From Bacteroidia bacterium (GTDB lineage: Bacteria; Bacteroidota; Bacteroidia; Flavobacteriales_D; Sanyastnellaceae), in NCBI GenBank assembly GCA_030427925.1, contig JAUICJ010000003.1:62001-126000 (forward strand): DNA of 64,000 bases. The letters run 5' to 3'. Positions 37,257-47,831 of this stretch are shown here, one piece after another (position 1 is the first letter of the stretch; each line of letters opens with the position of its first letter). Both the position numbers and the translations under genes were made by a program. The notes under the pieces are model-generated. The model searched no databases. It was not told the DNA's origin and worked only from the letters and a program-made list of their open reading frames with translations.

Positions 37257-38855
37257 TCAGAAATTCAGGATGCTCAACCCCTTGGGGTATTCGATCCGGT
37301 AGCGGACGGTGAAGCTCCGGCGCTCACCGGGTTGCAGGGATTCCGTCCAGGTCAGCTTCCCTTGGGTTGCGTCGTAGGAAGCCCCATCTCCATCCAAGAG
37401 CTCGACCACCACATCCGGGCGAGAAGCCACGGGAATGCGATCTTCGATGCGGGTTTCCACCGGACGGCTGTGCAGGTTCTCCACTTCGATGACCCACGTT
37501 TGCTCGGATTTGTGCTTGCCGCCAAAGCCCGATGTGGAACACCGATCCGCCAACCGCTCTCGGCTGCAGCGCACTTGAGGATCCTGTCCGATGGGAACGA
37601 CCAAGGTGTCGCCCGGGGCAGGCAGCAGCAAATCGAACCATCCGCGGAACGCGCCCCCGGCCTCGACCTGCACCCGACCCGGAAGCAAACGGGAAGACGC
37701 CCAACGATCTGAAGTGGCCAGTTGGAACGCTTCGTCTGAGGCATAGGGCATCAACAAGTAGCTCAGTTTGCCGGGCAGCTCAAAGGATTCGATGAACACG
37801 CGCTCGCGCTCGCCCGTTCCCACGACGAAGGGAGCGACGGCGGGATTGAACCGAAAGCGGTCGGTCGCCATTCCGGGAGCCTCTGCCCCCCTTTCCTCGC
37901 CCTTGGAGTCCCACATCATCGCGTCGTCCTCTTGAGGGGCAAAGTCCAGATTCGAGTACGAACCGGCCATGGCGCCACGGACCTCGGAACGGTGCTGCAG
38001 GACCCAGCGCTCAAAGGACGGCGGAGCGAGCGTGCTCAGGGGATTGCCCACGACGAACTCCACTGGGATGCCCTCCCAATCTTCGCCCGTGGTTTGGGAC
38101 ACCGACGCGAACCGGTCGAACAGGATGGCGCCGTCTGGGGCGATCGCCACGTCATACTCGGGGAGCCAATGCGCCGATTGGGTGAGGTAGCGAACGGAAA
38201 TGGGGCCCGCGGAGGCGTCTTCGGCTTGGATGCGCAACCGGATTTGGCCGGTGAACCGGGACAACCGCTGGCGCTCCTCCCGCATGGCTTGCTCCAGGTC
38301 TTCGATTTGGCTGGTCAAATCCGCGAGTTCTTGAACCAATTCCAACTGTTTGTATTTCAGTTCTTTCACGCGATTCCGCCAAAAATCAGCAGCATCCTGC
38401 ATGTCCTCCATCAACAGCGTTTCTTGGTGGCTCAACGTTCGGTTCGATTGGATCATCAGCAGTTCCTCCTCGTAGACGGCGTGGAGGGCTTCGCGCATCG
38501 ATGCCGTGTTGCGCAACGCTTCAATGTCCTCGCGTGCCGCATCGCAAAACGCTTCGACCTCTTCCGAGATTTCAGGGCGCACGCCCGTGGTGAATTGCGT
38601 GCCGACCAACCGCCACGACTCGGGAAGCTCAACTTGGATGGTGCGTGCATCCAGTTGCTGGGTGATGCCATCGAGGATGAGCGCAAACTCACCCGTCGCA
38701 CCCGAAACCTGGCCTGCGTGTTCGACCCAGGCGCCTTGTCCGAAAACGGTGGCTTGGGTGGCCCTCCATTCAACGTAGCGGACAGGATAGCGCTGGCTCC
38801 AAGCGGTTTGGACAGCGAGAACAGCAACAAGCAGCAAGGAGATGCGAAGGAACAT
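37257..38855 (-). CDS. DUF4140/DUF4139 mucoidy-inhibitor-A-like protein
   Basis: The 532-residue precursor has a signal peptide (MFLRISLLLVAVLAVQTAWSQ), an N-terminal DUF4140-like part, and a coiled coil at about residues 135-205 (VKELKYKQLELVQELADLTSQIEDLEQAM). A C-terminal DUF4139 beta-domain follows (about 215-532), ending KLTWTESLQPGERRSFTVRYRIEYPKG. Homologues in Bacteroidetes are periplasmic or surface proteins without known activity. It stands tail-to-tail with the GldM-like gene (4 bp apart) and head-to-head with nusB. Confidence 0.85.
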   Translation of the reverse strand: MFLRISLLLVAVLAVQTAWSQRYPVRYVEWRATQATVFGQGAWVEHAGQVSGATGEFALILDGITQQLDARTIQVELPESWRLVGTQFTTGVRPEISEEVEAFCDAAREDIEALRNTASMREALHAVYEEELLMIQSNRTLSHQETLLMEDMQDAADFWRNRVKELKYKQLELVQELADLTSQIEDLEQAMREERQRLSRFTGQIRLRIQAEDASAGPISVRYLTQSAHWLPEYDVAIAPDGAILFDRFASVSQTTGEDWEGIPVEFVVGNPLSTLAPPSFERWVLQHRSEVRGAMAGSYSNLDFAPQEDDAMMWDSKGEERGAEAPGMATDRFRFNPAVAPFVVGTGERERVFIESFELPGKLSYLLMPYASDEAFQLATSDRWASSRLLPGRVQVEAGGAFRGWFDLLLPAPGDTLVVPIGQDPQVRCSRERLADRCSTSGFGGKHKSEQTWVIEVENLHSRPVETRIEDRIPVASRPDVVVELLDGDGASYDATQGKLTWTESLQPGERRSFTVRYRIEYPKGLSILNF

Positions 38856-38873
38856 GGCGATGAAAAGTTGGCC

Positions 38874-38881
38874 CAAAACTA
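38874..38881 (-). promoter_or_regulatory. -7 box before the DUF4139 gene
   Basis: TAGTTTTG on the minus strand is a perfect TAnnTTTG match, 18 nt before ATG 38855. Confidence 0.45.
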
Positions 38882-38956
38882 ACGCCGAACCCGCAGCCTC
38901 CGTGCCCCCATTCCAAATTCGAATCAAAATGCCGATTCAATTCGAAGCGCAGCCCC

Positions 38957-38964
38957 TAATTTTG
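38957..38964 (+). promoter_or_regulatory. -7 box before the nusB operon
   Basis: TAATTTTG, preceded by CCCC and followed by C, is a perfect match and ends 17 nt before ATG 38982. Confidence 0.55.
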
Positions 38965-38981
38965 CACCTCGAATCATTGAC

Positions 38982-39926
38982 ATGCTGAACCGCCGACAAC
39001 TTCGCATCAAGCTCCTTCACGTCCTTTACGGGTATTACCAGGACGAAAACCCGGACCCGGTGCGTGCCCACAAAACCTTGGAGCACTCGGTGCAGAAAAT
39101 GCAGGAGCTCTATGTGCTGTTGCTTTTGCTCATCGGCAGCATGCAAGGAATGGCCATCGACCGCATCGAAGCGGGTCGCAAAAAACGCCTTCCGGCCCCT
39201 GAAGACCTGAATCCCAACACGAAATTCGTCACCAACCGCCCGTTGCGCATCATCGCCAACAGCCGGAACCTGCAAAAGGCCTCTGAAGAATTGGGAATCG
39301 GTTGGGGAGATCAGCAGGAGATGCTCCGGAAGGTCTTCCGAGGACTCCTTGAACACGAAGAGTACGTGGAGTACATGGCATCGGAAGAACGGGGATTTCG
39401 CCACGACCGGGAGTACCTGACGCGCATGTTCCGCAAGCACATGATCCAGAACGAGCCGTTTGAAGACGTGTTGGAGGACAAGAGCATTTTCTGGAACGAC
39501 GATTTGGACCTGTGCGCTTCCATGGTCATCAAGACCATCAAAACCATTCGGGAGGAAGACGATGACGTGGAGTTGCTGCCGCTTTGGCGCGAGGACGAAG
39601 ACGACCGTCAGTTCATGGAAACGCTTTTCCAAAACACCCTCGGACAAGCCGGAGAGAACGAAGAGCTCATCACGTCAGCCGCTGCGAACTGGGATTTGGA
39701 GCGCATCGCCCTCATCGATCGCATCCTGATGAAAATGGCACTTGCGGAAGCGCGGAGCTTTGAATCCATTCCGCTCAAGGTGACGCTGAACGAATACATC
39801 GAACTTTCGAAGTACTACAGCACCGAGAAGAGCTCGGGCTTCATCAATGGCATTTTGGACCAACTGTTCAACGAGATGAAGGCGGACAAGCGCATCGTCA
39901 AAGTGGGACGCGGATTGCTCGACTGA
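38982..39926 (+). CDS. nusB: Transcription antitermination factor NusB (long Bacteroidetes form)
   Basis: NusB with S10 (NusE) binds boxA RNA to keep RNA polymerase going on rRNA operons. The 314-residue protein is about twice the E. coli length. It opens with MLNRRQLRIKLLHVLYGYYQ (the RNA-binding Arg-rich helix) and closes with the conserved NusB core LERIALIDRILMKMAL...VTLNEYIELSKYYSTEKS. An acidic helical insert (about residues 60-220) lies between. This long form is typical of the phylum. The stop and the next start overlap as TGATG. Confidence 0.92.
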   Translation: MLNRRQLRIKLLHVLYGYYQDENPDPVRAHKTLEHSVQKMQELYVLLLLLIGSMQGMAIDRIEAGRKKRLPAPEDLNPNTKFVTNRPLRIIANSRNLQKASEELGIGWGDQQEMLRKVFRGLLEHEEYVEYMASEERGFRHDREYLTRMFRKHMIQNEPFEDVLEDKSIFWNDDLDLCASMVIKTIKTIREEDDDVELLPLWREDEDDRQFMETLFQNTLGQAGENEELITSAAANWDLERIALIDRILMKMALAEARSFESIPLKVTLNEYIELSKYYSTEKSSGFINGILDQLFNEMKADKRIVKVGRGLLD

Positions 39927-40405
39927 TGAAGCACTGGATCGCGTTTTGTGCCTTGGCGGTGGTGGCTTGCAACGAGCCGGAAGTGGATACCCGCCTCATT
40001 CAAATCCCCGCAACGGGCGCCCGGGAAAACGTGTCCACTCCGGATGTGGCGGTTTTTGCCCCGGAAGCAGCGGTGTTCAACTACGATACGGTGGTGGAAG
40101 GCGCGGTGGTGGCACACACGTTCGCCTTTAAAAACGCGGGTTCAGCCCCCTTGGCCATTGCGGATGTGAACTCGGGATGCGGGTGCACCGTGCCGCAAGA
40201 CTGGCCCCGAGAGCTCATCGCACCGGGTGAGGGCGGCACCATCGACGTGACGTTCAACACCCGAGGCTGGAGTGGCAAGGTGGACAAGCGCGTTACCGTG
40301 GTGACCAACGGGGAACCCTCGGTGGTGCATTTGGTGTTGGATGGATTCATCTTGGCTCCGGAGGGAACTTCAGAGCCCGCGGCGATGCCCATCCGCCGCC
40401 ATTGA
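39926..40405 (+). CDS. DUF1573 lipoprotein (second copy)
   Basis: This 159-residue precursor has a lipobox ALAVVAC and then a DUF1573 domain (VFNYDTVVEGAVVAHTFAFKN) with the signature NSGCGCTVPQDWP and PGEGGTIDVTFNTRG. It is a paralogue of the gene at 7917. The order nusB-DUF1573-yajC is a familiar Bacteroidetes arrangement, and the TGATG overlap with nusB suggests translational coupling despite the different cell compartments. Confidence 0.9.
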   Translation: MKHWIAFCALAVVACNEPEVDTRLIQIPATGARENVSTPDVAVFAPEAAVFNYDTVVEGAVVAHTFAFKNAGSAPLAIADVNSGCGCTVPQDWPRELIAPGEGGTIDVTFNTRGWSGKVDKRVTVVTNGEPSVVHLVLDGFILAPEGTSEPAAMPIRRH

Positions 40406-40420
40406 ACTAACTTCACCGCC

Positions 40421-40741
40421 ATGATTCAATTGACTGTTTTGGCCCAAGCGGCCCCACAAGGCGATTACAGCTTCTTCATCGTCATCGGCGGGATGTTCCT
40501 CGTCATGTGGTTCTTCATGATCCGCCCTCAAATGAAGCGGCAGCGGGAGGCGAAGCAATTTCGCGACAACATCCAAGTTGGAGACCGCGTGGTCACCATC
40601 GGAGGCCTGCACGGGCGCATCAAAGAAGTGAAGGAAACGAACGTCTTGCTCGAAGTGGAGAGCGGAAAAATTCGGGTGGAACGCTCCGCCTTGAATCCCT
40701 CAGGCCAAGCGTCCGAACAGGACCTGCAAGCGAACGCCTGA
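40421..40741 (+). CDS. yajC: Preprotein translocase subunit YajC
   Basis: YajC is the small single-span partner of SecDF. The 106-residue protein has one membrane helix at about 18-37 ending in FFMIRPQMKRQREAK, followed by the conserved cytoplasmic domain (IQVGDRVVTIGGLHGRIKEV). It lies 15 bp after the DUF1573 gene and overlaps nhaC as TGATG at 40739-40743. Confidence 0.95.
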   Translation: MIQLTVLAQAAPQGDYSFFIVIGGMFLVMWFFMIRPQMKRQREAKQFRDNIQVGDRVVTIGGLHGRIKEVKETNVLLEVESGKIRVERSALNPSGQASEQDLQANA

Positions 40742-42216
40742 TGAACGGCGCGGCGCGGCGCATTCCCATCGGTTGGGCGCTCGTCCCGGTGGTGGTGCTC
40801 ATCGGTCTGCTCGCTGCAGACGTGGCCCTGTTCGGCGAGGACAGTTCGTACGGTTCGAACCAAATCGCGATGCTGATTGCCGCCTTCGTGGCCGGGAGCA
40901 TCGGACTGGCGCACGGCACCACGTGGAAGTCCATTTCGGACCGGATCGGTTCCACCATCGCCTCCACGAGCGAAGCCCTCCTCATCCTGCTCCTCATCGG
41001 TGCGCTGTCCGGCACGTGGCTCATCGCTGGCATCATTCCGGCGTTCATCCATTACGGATTGCAAATCCTCGAACCGGGGATTTTCTTGTTCGCTGCGTGC
41101 ATCATTTGTGCGGTGCTTTCGCTGGCGACGGGTTCTTCTTGGGGAACCGTCGGAACCGTCGGGATTGCCTTGATGGGCATCGGCCAAGCGCTTGGACTCC
41201 ACGACGGTTGGGTGGCTGGTGCCATCATATCCGGTGCGTATTTCGGGGACAAAATGTCGCCGCTGAGCGACACCACGAACATCGCCCCTGCCGTGGCGGG
41301 CAGCGACTTGTTCACCCACATCCGGTACATGCTCTACACCACGGTTCCAAGCATCGCCCTTGCACTGGCCGTGTTCCTCGTTGCTGGATTGGGGGGCGGC
41401 GCCCAAGCGGTGGGTTCCGAAGTGGACCTGGGGGCGGGATTCGGCGTGGCGGTCGAGCAGGCCTTCAACATCCACCCGGGATTGTTCATCGCGCCAGTAT
41501 CCGTCATCGTGCTCATCGCGCGGAAGGTCGCTGCCGCTCCCGCATTGTTCATCGGCGTGTTGCTCGGGGCCGCGACGGCGGTCGTGTTTCAACCGGATTT
41601 GGTCTGGTCCATCGGAGAGGCCGGTGGGGCGACCACCCGTTGGGGAGCGGCTTACCGGACCGTTTTCCAAGCGATGTCGGTGGACGTTGCGGTGGTGACC
41701 GGCGATGCCCTCGCCGACGAGTTGCTGAGCAGTGGGGGCATGGCCGGCATGCTCAACACCGTGTGGCTCATCCTCTGCGCCATGGTATTCGGCGCCACAA
41801 TGGAGGCTACGGGCATGTTGCGGCGCATCACCGAATCGCTGTTGCACGGCGTGACATCCACCTTTGGATTGATTTCGCGCACGGCGGGAACGTGTTTGGC
41901 CTTCAACGTTTTGGCTTCTGACCAATACCTGGCCATCGTCGTGCCCGGCAACATGTACAAGGCCGCATACGAAGAACAAGGGCTGGCCCCCGAGAACCTG
42001 TCGCGCACCCTTGAGGATGCGGGAACGGTGACCAGCGTCCTCATTCCTTGGAACACCTGCGGCGTGGCACAAAGCGGGATCCTGGGCATCTCCACATTTG
42101 CTTACCTCCCGTACTGCGTATTCAATTGGATCAGTCCATTGACCACGTTGACGGTGGCGGCGCTTGGTTGGAACATTCGGCGCCTCCCATCGGTTAGTGA
42201 CGGAGAATCGAACTGA
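40741..42216 (+). CDS. nhaC: NhaC-family Na+/H+ antiporter
   Basis: The 491-residue polytopic inner-membrane protein has about 11-12 hydrophobic helices. Conserved motifs include [34 protein letters not shown] and [16 protein letters not shown], the last being characteristic of NhaC-type antiporters, and [15 protein letters not shown] near the C-terminus. It exchanges cytoplasmic Na+ for H+. Start chosen for its TGATG overlap with yajC. uvrA begins 3 bp after its stop, so a long polycistron nusB-uvrA is likely. No clear dedicated promoter is seen. Confidence 0.93.
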   Translation: MNGAARRIPIGWALVPVVVLIGLLAADVALFGEDSSYGSNQIAMLIAAFVAGSIGLAHGTTWKSISDRIGSTIASTSEALLILLLIGALSGTWLIAGIIPAFIHYGLQILEPGIFLFAACIICAVLSLATGSSWGTVGTVGIALMGIGQALGLHDGWVAGAIISGAYFGDKMSPLSDTTNIAPAVAGSDLFTHIRYMLYTTVPSIALALAVFLVAGLGGGAQAVGSEVDLGAGFGVAVEQAFNIHPGLFIAPVSVIVLIARKVAAAPALFIGVLLGAATAVVFQPDLVWSIGEAGGATTRWGAAYRTVFQAMSVDVAVVTGDALADELLSSGGMAGMLNTVWLILCAMVFGATMEATGMLRRITESLLHGVTSTFGLISRTAGTCLAFNVLASDQYLAIVVPGNMYKAAYEEQGLAPENLSRTLEDAGTVTSVLIPWNTCGVAQSGILGISTFAYLPYCVFNWISPLTTLTVAALGWNIRRLPSVSDGESN

Positions 42217-42218
42217 AC

Positions 42219-45086
42219 ATGGCGGCTTCCCTCCCCGCGAATGACCCGATGATCCGCGTCACGGGCGCTCGGGAACACAATTTGAAGGACCTGAACGTCC
42301 ACATTCCGCGCAACCAATTGGTGGTCATCACCGGCGTAAGTGGAAGTGGCAAGTCCTCCCTCGCCTTTGATACGTTGTATGCGGAAGGGCAGCGGCGGTA
42401 TTTGGAAACCTTTTCTGCCTATGCGCGGCAGTTCATCGGTGGATTGGAGCGGCCGGATGTGGAGGGCATCACCGGTCTGAGCCCCGTCATCAGCATTGAG
42501 CAAAAGACGATTTCGCGCAATCCGCGTTCCACCGTTGGGACCATCACCGAAGTCCACGATTTTCTGCGGTTGGCGTATGCGCGGGCGGCCGATGCGTTCT
42601 CGCTGGAAACGGGCGAGCCGATGGTTCGGTTTACGGATGAACAGGTTTTGGCCAAGATCCTGGAGCTTTATCAAGGCCAAAAAATCCTGCTGCTCGCCCC
42701 CCTCGTTCGCGGCCGAAAAGGCCACTACCGCGAACTGTTCGACCAAATCATGCGCCAAGGCTTCCTGCGCGCTCGGGTGGACGGCGAACTCGTGGAACTC
42801 GAACCGGGGTACCGCGTGGACCGCTATAAAATCCACGACATCGAGGTGGTCGTGGACCGGTTAGCGGTGCGGTTGGATGACGAACAGCGCATCATGAGCA
42901 GCATTCGGACGGCCCTCGGCATGGGCAAGGGATCGATGGGTGTGATGGAACATGGAGGCACCGAACTGCGCCACTTCAGCCGCAATTTGATGTGCCCCAC
43001 CACGGGCATCGCGTATCCCGAACCGGAGCCGAACCTGTTCTCGTTCAATTCGCCCTACGGAGCGTGTCCAACGTGCAACGGCCTCGGTACCATTACTGAA
43101 GCTGGGCGCGACCTCATCATTCCGGACGACAGCAAGAGCATCCGGCAAGGCGGCATCGCTCCGCTCGGAGAACTCAAATCGAGCCGAACCCTTTACATCC
43201 TCGAAGCGCTGCTCGAAGCGGAGGGGCACAGCTTGCGCACGCCCATCCGCGATCTCGGGGACGAACTCGTAGGCCGCATCCTCTATGGCACCGACTCCCC
43301 CGTGAAACTGCCCGATCGCGCGGGTGTCCGGGGCGAGCACGTCGCGTTCGACGGCATCGTGGCCACGATTGAGCGCGCCGCGGGGCACACCTCCTCGCGC
43401 CCACTCAAGCGATGGGCCGCTCAGTTCTTGCACAAGCAGACCTGCACCACGTGCGACGGGACGCGACTCAAAGCCATCAGCCGGCAATTCCGCCTCAACG
43501 GCAAGCACATCGGTGAACTCGCCGCCCTGTCGCTCGGCGACTTGCAAGCGTGGTTCGAGGACATCGAAAGCGGCCTGACCGAACGGGCACAAACCATCCT
43601 CCGGGAGCCGTTGAAGGAAATTCGAGCGCGCCTTGGATTCCTCAACGACGTGGGGCTCGGGTATTTGTCGCTGGACCGCAGCGCACGCAGCTTGTCTGGA
43701 GGGGAGGCGCAGCGCATTCGCTTGGCGACCCAAATCGGCAGCAAGCTGACCGAGGTGCTGTACATCTTGGACGAACCGAGCATCGGCCTGCACCAACGGG
43801 ACAACCGCCGGCTCATCGGCAGCCTGCAGGCCCTGCGCGACGCGGGCAACACCGTCATCGTGGTCGAGCACGACGAAGAGATGATGCTCAGCGCCGACCA
43901 CCTCATCGACATCGGGCCCGGGGCGGGCGTTCACGGAGGACAAATCGTGGCAGAGGGCGACCCGAAAGCGCACCTGGCAGCGGGATCGCTGACGGCGGAT
44001 TATTTGGTGGGACGGGAACGGATTGTTTGGCCTGAAAAACGACGCAAAGGCAACGGCCACTCCTTGAAGCTCACCGGCGCCACCGGCAACAACCTGAAAA
44101 ACGTCAGCGTGAGCATCCCCCTCGGCACGCTCACCTGCATCAGCGGCGTTTCAGGCAGTGGCAAGAGTTCGCTCATCAACCAGACCCTCTACCCCGCCCT
44201 GCACAACCACTTTTACGAAGCCACGCAGCAACCGCTGCCCTTCAAATCCCTCAAGGGCCTCGAGCACCTCGACAAGGTCATCGCCATCGATCAAACCCCG
44301 ATCGGCCGCACGCCCCGCTCGAACCCCGCTACGTACACCGGCATCTTCAGCGAAATCCGGAACCTGTTCACCAAGTTGCCCGAAGCGGCCATCCGCGGCT
44401 ACAAACCTGGGCGCTTCAGCTTCAACGTGAGCGGGGGTCGCTGCGAGGATTGCAAAGGCGCGGGGTTGCGAACCGTTGAAATGAACTTCTTGCCGGACGT
44501 GCTCGTGGAGTGCGAAACGTGCCACGGTCGCCGCTACAACCGGGAAACGCTCGAAGTGCGGTATCGCGGCAAGTCCATCGCGGAAGTGCTGAACATGACG
44601 GTCGATGAGGCGGTGGAGTTTTTTGCGGCGTTCCCGAAAATTTCGCGGATCACGAAAACGCTCCAGGACGTGGGACTGGGTTACATCACGTTGGGCCAGC
44701 AAAGCCCGACCTTGAGCGGCGGGGAGGCGCAGCGGGTGAAATTGGCCACGGAATTGGCTCGGGTCAGCACGGGTTCAACGTTGTATGTGCTGGACGAACC
44801 CACAACTGGACTGCACTTTCAAGACATCCGGATGCTCATCGACGTGTTGCAGCGGTTGGTGGAACAAGGCAATACGGTGGTGGTCATCGAACACAATTTG
44901 GACGTGTTGAAGGTGGCCGATCACCTCATCGACGTCGGCCCCGAAGGCGGCGGAGCGGGAGGCACCATCGTCGCGAAGGGAACGCCTGAACACGTGGCCC
45001 GCGCAACCGGAAGCCGAACTGCGCCGTATATTGCTCGGGCCTTGTCCGGCAAGTCGCCGGTGGAGTTGGCGGAAGATTGGGCATAA
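42219..45086 (+). CDS. uvrA: Excinuclease ABC subunit A
   Basis: UvrA is the dimeric damage sensor of nucleotide excision repair. The 955-residue protein has two ABC ATPase modules. Walker A sites are [20 protein letters not shown] and [13 protein letters not shown], and signatures are [13 protein letters not shown] and [16 protein letters not shown]. Zinc-finger motifs are [16 protein letters not shown] and [16 protein letters not shown]. Length and order are standard. Confidence 0.97.
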   Translation: MAASLPANDPMIRVTGAREHNLKDLNVHIPRNQLVVITGVSGSGKSSLAFDTLYAEGQRRYLETFSAYARQFIGGLERPDVEGITGLSPVISIEQKTISRNPRSTVGTITEVHDFLRLAYARAADAFSLETGEPMVRFTDEQVLAKILELYQGQKILLLAPLVRGRKGHYRELFDQIMRQGFLRARVDGELVELEPGYRVDRYKIHDIEVVVDRLAVRLDDEQRIMSSIRTALGMGKGSMGVMEHGGTELRHFSRNLMCPTTGIAYPEPEPNLFSFNSPYGACPTCNGLGTITEAGRDLIIPDDSKSIRQGGIAPLGELKSSRTLYILEALLEAEGHSLRTPIRDLGDELVGRILYGTDSPVKLPDRAGVRGEHVAFDGIVATIERAAGHTSSRPLKRWAAQFLHKQTCTTCDGTRLKAISRQFRLNGKHIGELAALSLGDLQAWFEDIESGLTERAQTILREPLKEIRARLGFLNDVGLGYLSLDRSARSLSGGEAQRIRLATQIGSKLTEVLYILDEPSIGLHQRDNRRLIGSLQALRDAGNTVIVVEHDEEMMLSADHLIDIGPGAGVHGGQIVAEGDPKAHLAAGSLTADYLVGRERIVWPEKRRKGNGHSLKLTGATGNNLKNVSVSIPLGTLTCISGVSGSGKSSLINQTLYPALHNHFYEATQQPLPFKSLKGLEHLDKVIAIDQTPIGRTPRSNPATYTGIFSEIRNLFTKLPEAAIRGYKPGRFSFNVSGGRCEDCKGAGLRTVEMNFLPDVLVECETCHGRRYNRETLEVRYRGKSIAEVLNMTVDEAVEFFAAFPKISRITKTLQDVGLGYITLGQQSPTLSGGEAQRVKLATELARVSTGSTLYVLDEPTTGLHFQDIRMLIDVLQRLVEQGNTVVVIEHNLDVLKVADHLIDVGPEGGGAGGTIVAKGTPEHVARATGSRTAPYIARALSGKSPVELAEDWA

Positions 45087-45121
45087 GCCCTTCTCAGGCA
45101 ACGAGGCGAAAACGCAGCATC

Positions 45122-45811
45122 ATGGCAAAAGCATTCAAACAACGCGACTGGAACGAGAGCAAGACGAACGACGCTTGGTCCATCTTCAAAATCATGGGCG
45201 AATTCGTGCAAGGCTTCGAAACCCTGCAGCGAATCGGGCCGTGCATCTCCATTTATGGAAGTGCGCGGATGAAGGAGGATTCTCCCGTTTACAACGCGTC
45301 GCGTGCGGTTGGACGGGCACTCGCTGAGCGCGGATACGGCGTCATCACAGGCGGCGGACCGGGCGTCATGGAGGCGGGGAACCGCGGAGCACATGACATG
45401 GGCGGAACGTCGGTCGGCCTGAACATCGAGCTCCCGTTCGAACAGCACAACAACCCGTACATCGACCGCGACAAGAGCATCGATTTCGATTACTTCTTTG
45501 TGCGCAAGGTCATGTTCGTCAAGTACAGCCAGGGCTTCGTGGTGATGCCCGGCGGCTTCGGCACCCTCGATGAGCTCTTCGAGGCGTTGACGCTCGTGCA
45601 GACGAAGAAGGTGGATCCCGTGCCGATCATGCTGTACGATTCGTCGTTTTGGGCCGGCCTCATGGACTGGATTCGCAAGACCTTGTGGGAAGATTACCGC
45701 ACGATTTCCGAGCACGACCCGGAATTGTTGCACCTCGTGGATTCGCCCGAGGAAGTGGTGAAAGTGCTCGACGACTACTACGCCAAATCCCTGCTCCGCC
45801 CGAATTTCTGA
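45122..45811 (+). CDS. LOG-family Rossmann-fold protein (TIGR00730)
   Basis: The 229-residue protein has the family signatures GGGPGVMEAGNRGA and PGGFGTLDELFEALTL. LOG-type enzymes hydrolyse the N-glycosidic bond of nucleoside monophosphates such as cytokinin riboside 5'-phosphate. Older annotations call them lysine decarboxylases, which the motifs do not support. ATG 45122 gives the sensible N-terminus MAKAFKQRDWNESK. It lies 35 bp after uvrA and could be read from the same transcript. Confidence 0.9.
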   Translation: MAKAFKQRDWNESKTNDAWSIFKIMGEFVQGFETLQRIGPCISIYGSARMKEDSPVYNASRAVGRALAERGYGVITGGGPGVMEAGNRGAHDMGGTSVGLNIELPFEQHNNPYIDRDKSIDFDYFFVRKVMFVKYSQGFVVMPGGFGTLDELFEALTLVQTKKVDPVPIMLYDSSFWAGLMDWIRKTLWEDYRTISEHDPELLHLVDSPEEVVKVLDDYYAKSLLRPNF

Positions 45812-45823
45812 CGCGGCCTTTCC

Positions 45824-45885
45824 GTCAGTTTGACCCTTCCTTCACGCTGGTCTGACATCCTGTCGCATCCGTGTCAGGATTTGAC
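45824..45885 (+). promoter_or_regulatory. Palindrome cluster upstream of htpG (candidate heat-shock control region)
   Basis: Three short inverted repeats occur in 62 bp: GTCA-n3-TGAC (45824-45834), GACA-n3-TGTC (45854-45864) and GTCA-n5-TGAC (45873-45885). The octamer TTTGACCC repeats at 45829 and 45880. No good TAnnTTTG box is found before htpG, so an alternative promoter or repressor site is plausible. Confidence 0.4.
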
Positions 45886-45932
45886 CCGTGGCGCGGTCCT
45901 TGCCTCATCGCGGTCGATCAATCGAAACCACG

Positions 45933-47831
45933 ATGCAAAAAGGAACCATCAACGTACAGACGGAAAACATTTTTCCGATCATCAAGAAGTTTCTCTACAG
46001 CGACCACGAGATCTTCTTGAGGGAACTCGTATCCAATGCAGTCGACGCGACCCAAAAGCGCCGGACGCTGGCCAAATTGGGTGAAATCCCCGCGGTCGAA
46101 GGCCATCCACAAGTTGAAGTCGTCATCAACGAAGATGCGAGCACCTTGACCATCAAGGACCGCGGCATCGGCATGACGGGCGAGGAAATCGAGAAGTACA
46201 TCAACCAAATCGCGTTCTCGGGTGCGACTGAATTCCTCGACAAGTACCAAGGCGAAGAAGCAAAAACCGCCATCATCGGCCACTTCGGCCTCGGTTTCTA
46301 CTCGGCGTTCATGGTGTCGGAGCGGGTCGACATCATCAGCTTAAGCCAGCGCGAAGGCAGCGAAGCGGTCAAGTGGAGTTGCGACGGATCGCCCGAATTC
46401 ACGCTGGAGCCCGCAACCCGCGACGAGGCCGGAACGGACATCGTCTTGCACATCCACGAGGATTCGAAGGAATTCCTCGAGGAGGATCGGATTGCCGGCA
46501 TCTTGAACAAGTACTGCAAGTTCATGCCGGAGGAAATCGTGTTTGGCACGAAAACCATCCAACAAGACGACCCCAGCGGCGAACAGGACGAGGACGGCAA
46601 CGTCAAGCAAGTGGACGTGGAAGTGCCCAACGTCATCAACAAGACCACGCCGCTTTGGACGCGCACGCCGGCAGACCTCACGGACGAGGACTACGCGGAA
46701 TTCTACCGCGACCTCTATCCGATGAATTTCGAGGACCCGCTGTTCCACATCCACCTCAACGTGGACTACCCCTTCAACCTCACGGGCATCCTGTATTTCC
46801 CACAGTTGAAGAAGGAAATGGAGCTTCGCCGGGACAAAATCCACCTCTACTCGAACCAGGTCTTCATCACCGACAACGTCGAAAACATCGTTCCGGACTT
46901 CTTGACCTTGTTGCACGGGGTCATCGACTCGCCGGACATTCCACTCAACGTCTCCCGCTCCTACCTCCAAGAGGATGCGAACGTCAAGAAGATTTCGAGC
47001 CACATTTCGAAAAAGGTGGCGGACAAGTTGGCGAGCATGTTCAAGCAGGACCGCGAAGCCTTTGCCGCCCAATGGGACGATTTGCGCATCTTCATTGAAT
47101 ACGGTCAGCTCACCGACGACAAATTCATGGAGCGCTCGAAGAAGTTCCTCCTGTTCAAGGACACGACCGGCGCTTGCCAGACTTACGAGGAACTCATCGC
47201 CGCCGTGGGCGAGGTGCAGAAGGACAAAAACGGCAAAATCGTTCTCCCTTACACGTCCGATGCAAAGGCCCAGCACGGCTTCGTGCAGCCGGCCATCGAA
47301 CGCGGTTACAAGGTGCTGGTCATGGAAGGGCCGCTCGCCGCGCACGTCCTTCAGAAGCTCGAGCAGGAGTTCTCCGACATCCAATTCAAGCGCGTGGACT
47401 CCGACGTGGTGGACGCCTTGATCGAAACGGACGAAGCATCCACGAGCGCCTTGAACGAGGAACAGGAAAACGCGTTGAAGCCGCTGATCGAGGGGGCCTT
47501 CCCGAACGACCAGTACAAGGTGAAATTTGTTCCGATGTCGCCCACAGCCGCTCCGATCACCATCACGCGCAGTGAATTCATGCGCCGGATGAAGGAGCAG
47601 CAGGCCGTCGGTGGCGGTGGCTTCCAAATGTTCGGTTCCCTGCCCGACAGCTACGACGTGGCCATCAATGCGAACCACCCCCTCGCCCAGAAATTGCTCA
47701 ACGCGAGCGAAGACAGCGAGAAGTTGAGGATTGCGAAACGTGCGGTGGACCTCGCCCGGTTGTCGCAAGGCCTGCTCGAAGGGGAGGAATTGACGGCCTT
47801 CATCGCTTCCGGCTACGAAGAGCTGGCATGA
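45933..47831 (+). CDS. htpG: Molecular chaperone HtpG (Hsp90)
   Basis: The 632-residue ATP-dependent chaperone has the GHKL nucleotide site ([52 protein letters not shown]), middle domain ([25 protein letters not shown]) and C-terminal dimerisation domain ([14 protein letters not shown]). ATG 45933 gives the conserved [20 protein letters not shown] start. Upstream is the palindrome cluster at 45824-45885. Its stop overlaps the TerB/DnaJ gene as ATGA, joining an Hsp90 to a J-protein. Confidence 0.97.
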   Translation: MQKGTINVQTENIFPIIKKFLYSDHEIFLRELVSNAVDATQKRRTLAKLGEIPAVEGHPQVEVVINEDASTLTIKDRGIGMTGEEIEKYINQIAFSGATEFLDKYQGEEAKTAIIGHFGLGFYSAFMVSERVDIISLSQREGSEAVKWSCDGSPEFTLEPATRDEAGTDIVLHIHEDSKEFLEEDRIAGILNKYCKFMPEEIVFGTKTIQQDDPSGEQDEDGNVKQVDVEVPNVINKTTPLWTRTPADLTDEDYAEFYRDLYPMNFEDPLFHIHLNVDYPFNLTGILYFPQLKKEMELRRDKIHLYSNQVFITDNVENIVPDFLTLLHGVIDSPDIPLNVSRSYLQEDANVKKISSHISKKVADKLASMFKQDREAFAAQWDDLRIFIEYGQLTDDKFMERSKKFLLFKDTTGACQTYEELIAAVGEVQKDKNGKIVLPYTSDAKAQHGFVQPAIERGYKVLVMEGPLAAHVLQKLEQEFSDIQFKRVDSDVVDALIETDEASTSALNEEQENALKPLIEGAFPNDQYKVKFVPMSPTAAPITITRSEFMRRMKEQQAVGGGGFQMFGSLPDSYDVAINANHPLAQKLLNASEDSEKLRIAKRAVDLARLSQGLLEGEELTAFIASGYEELA

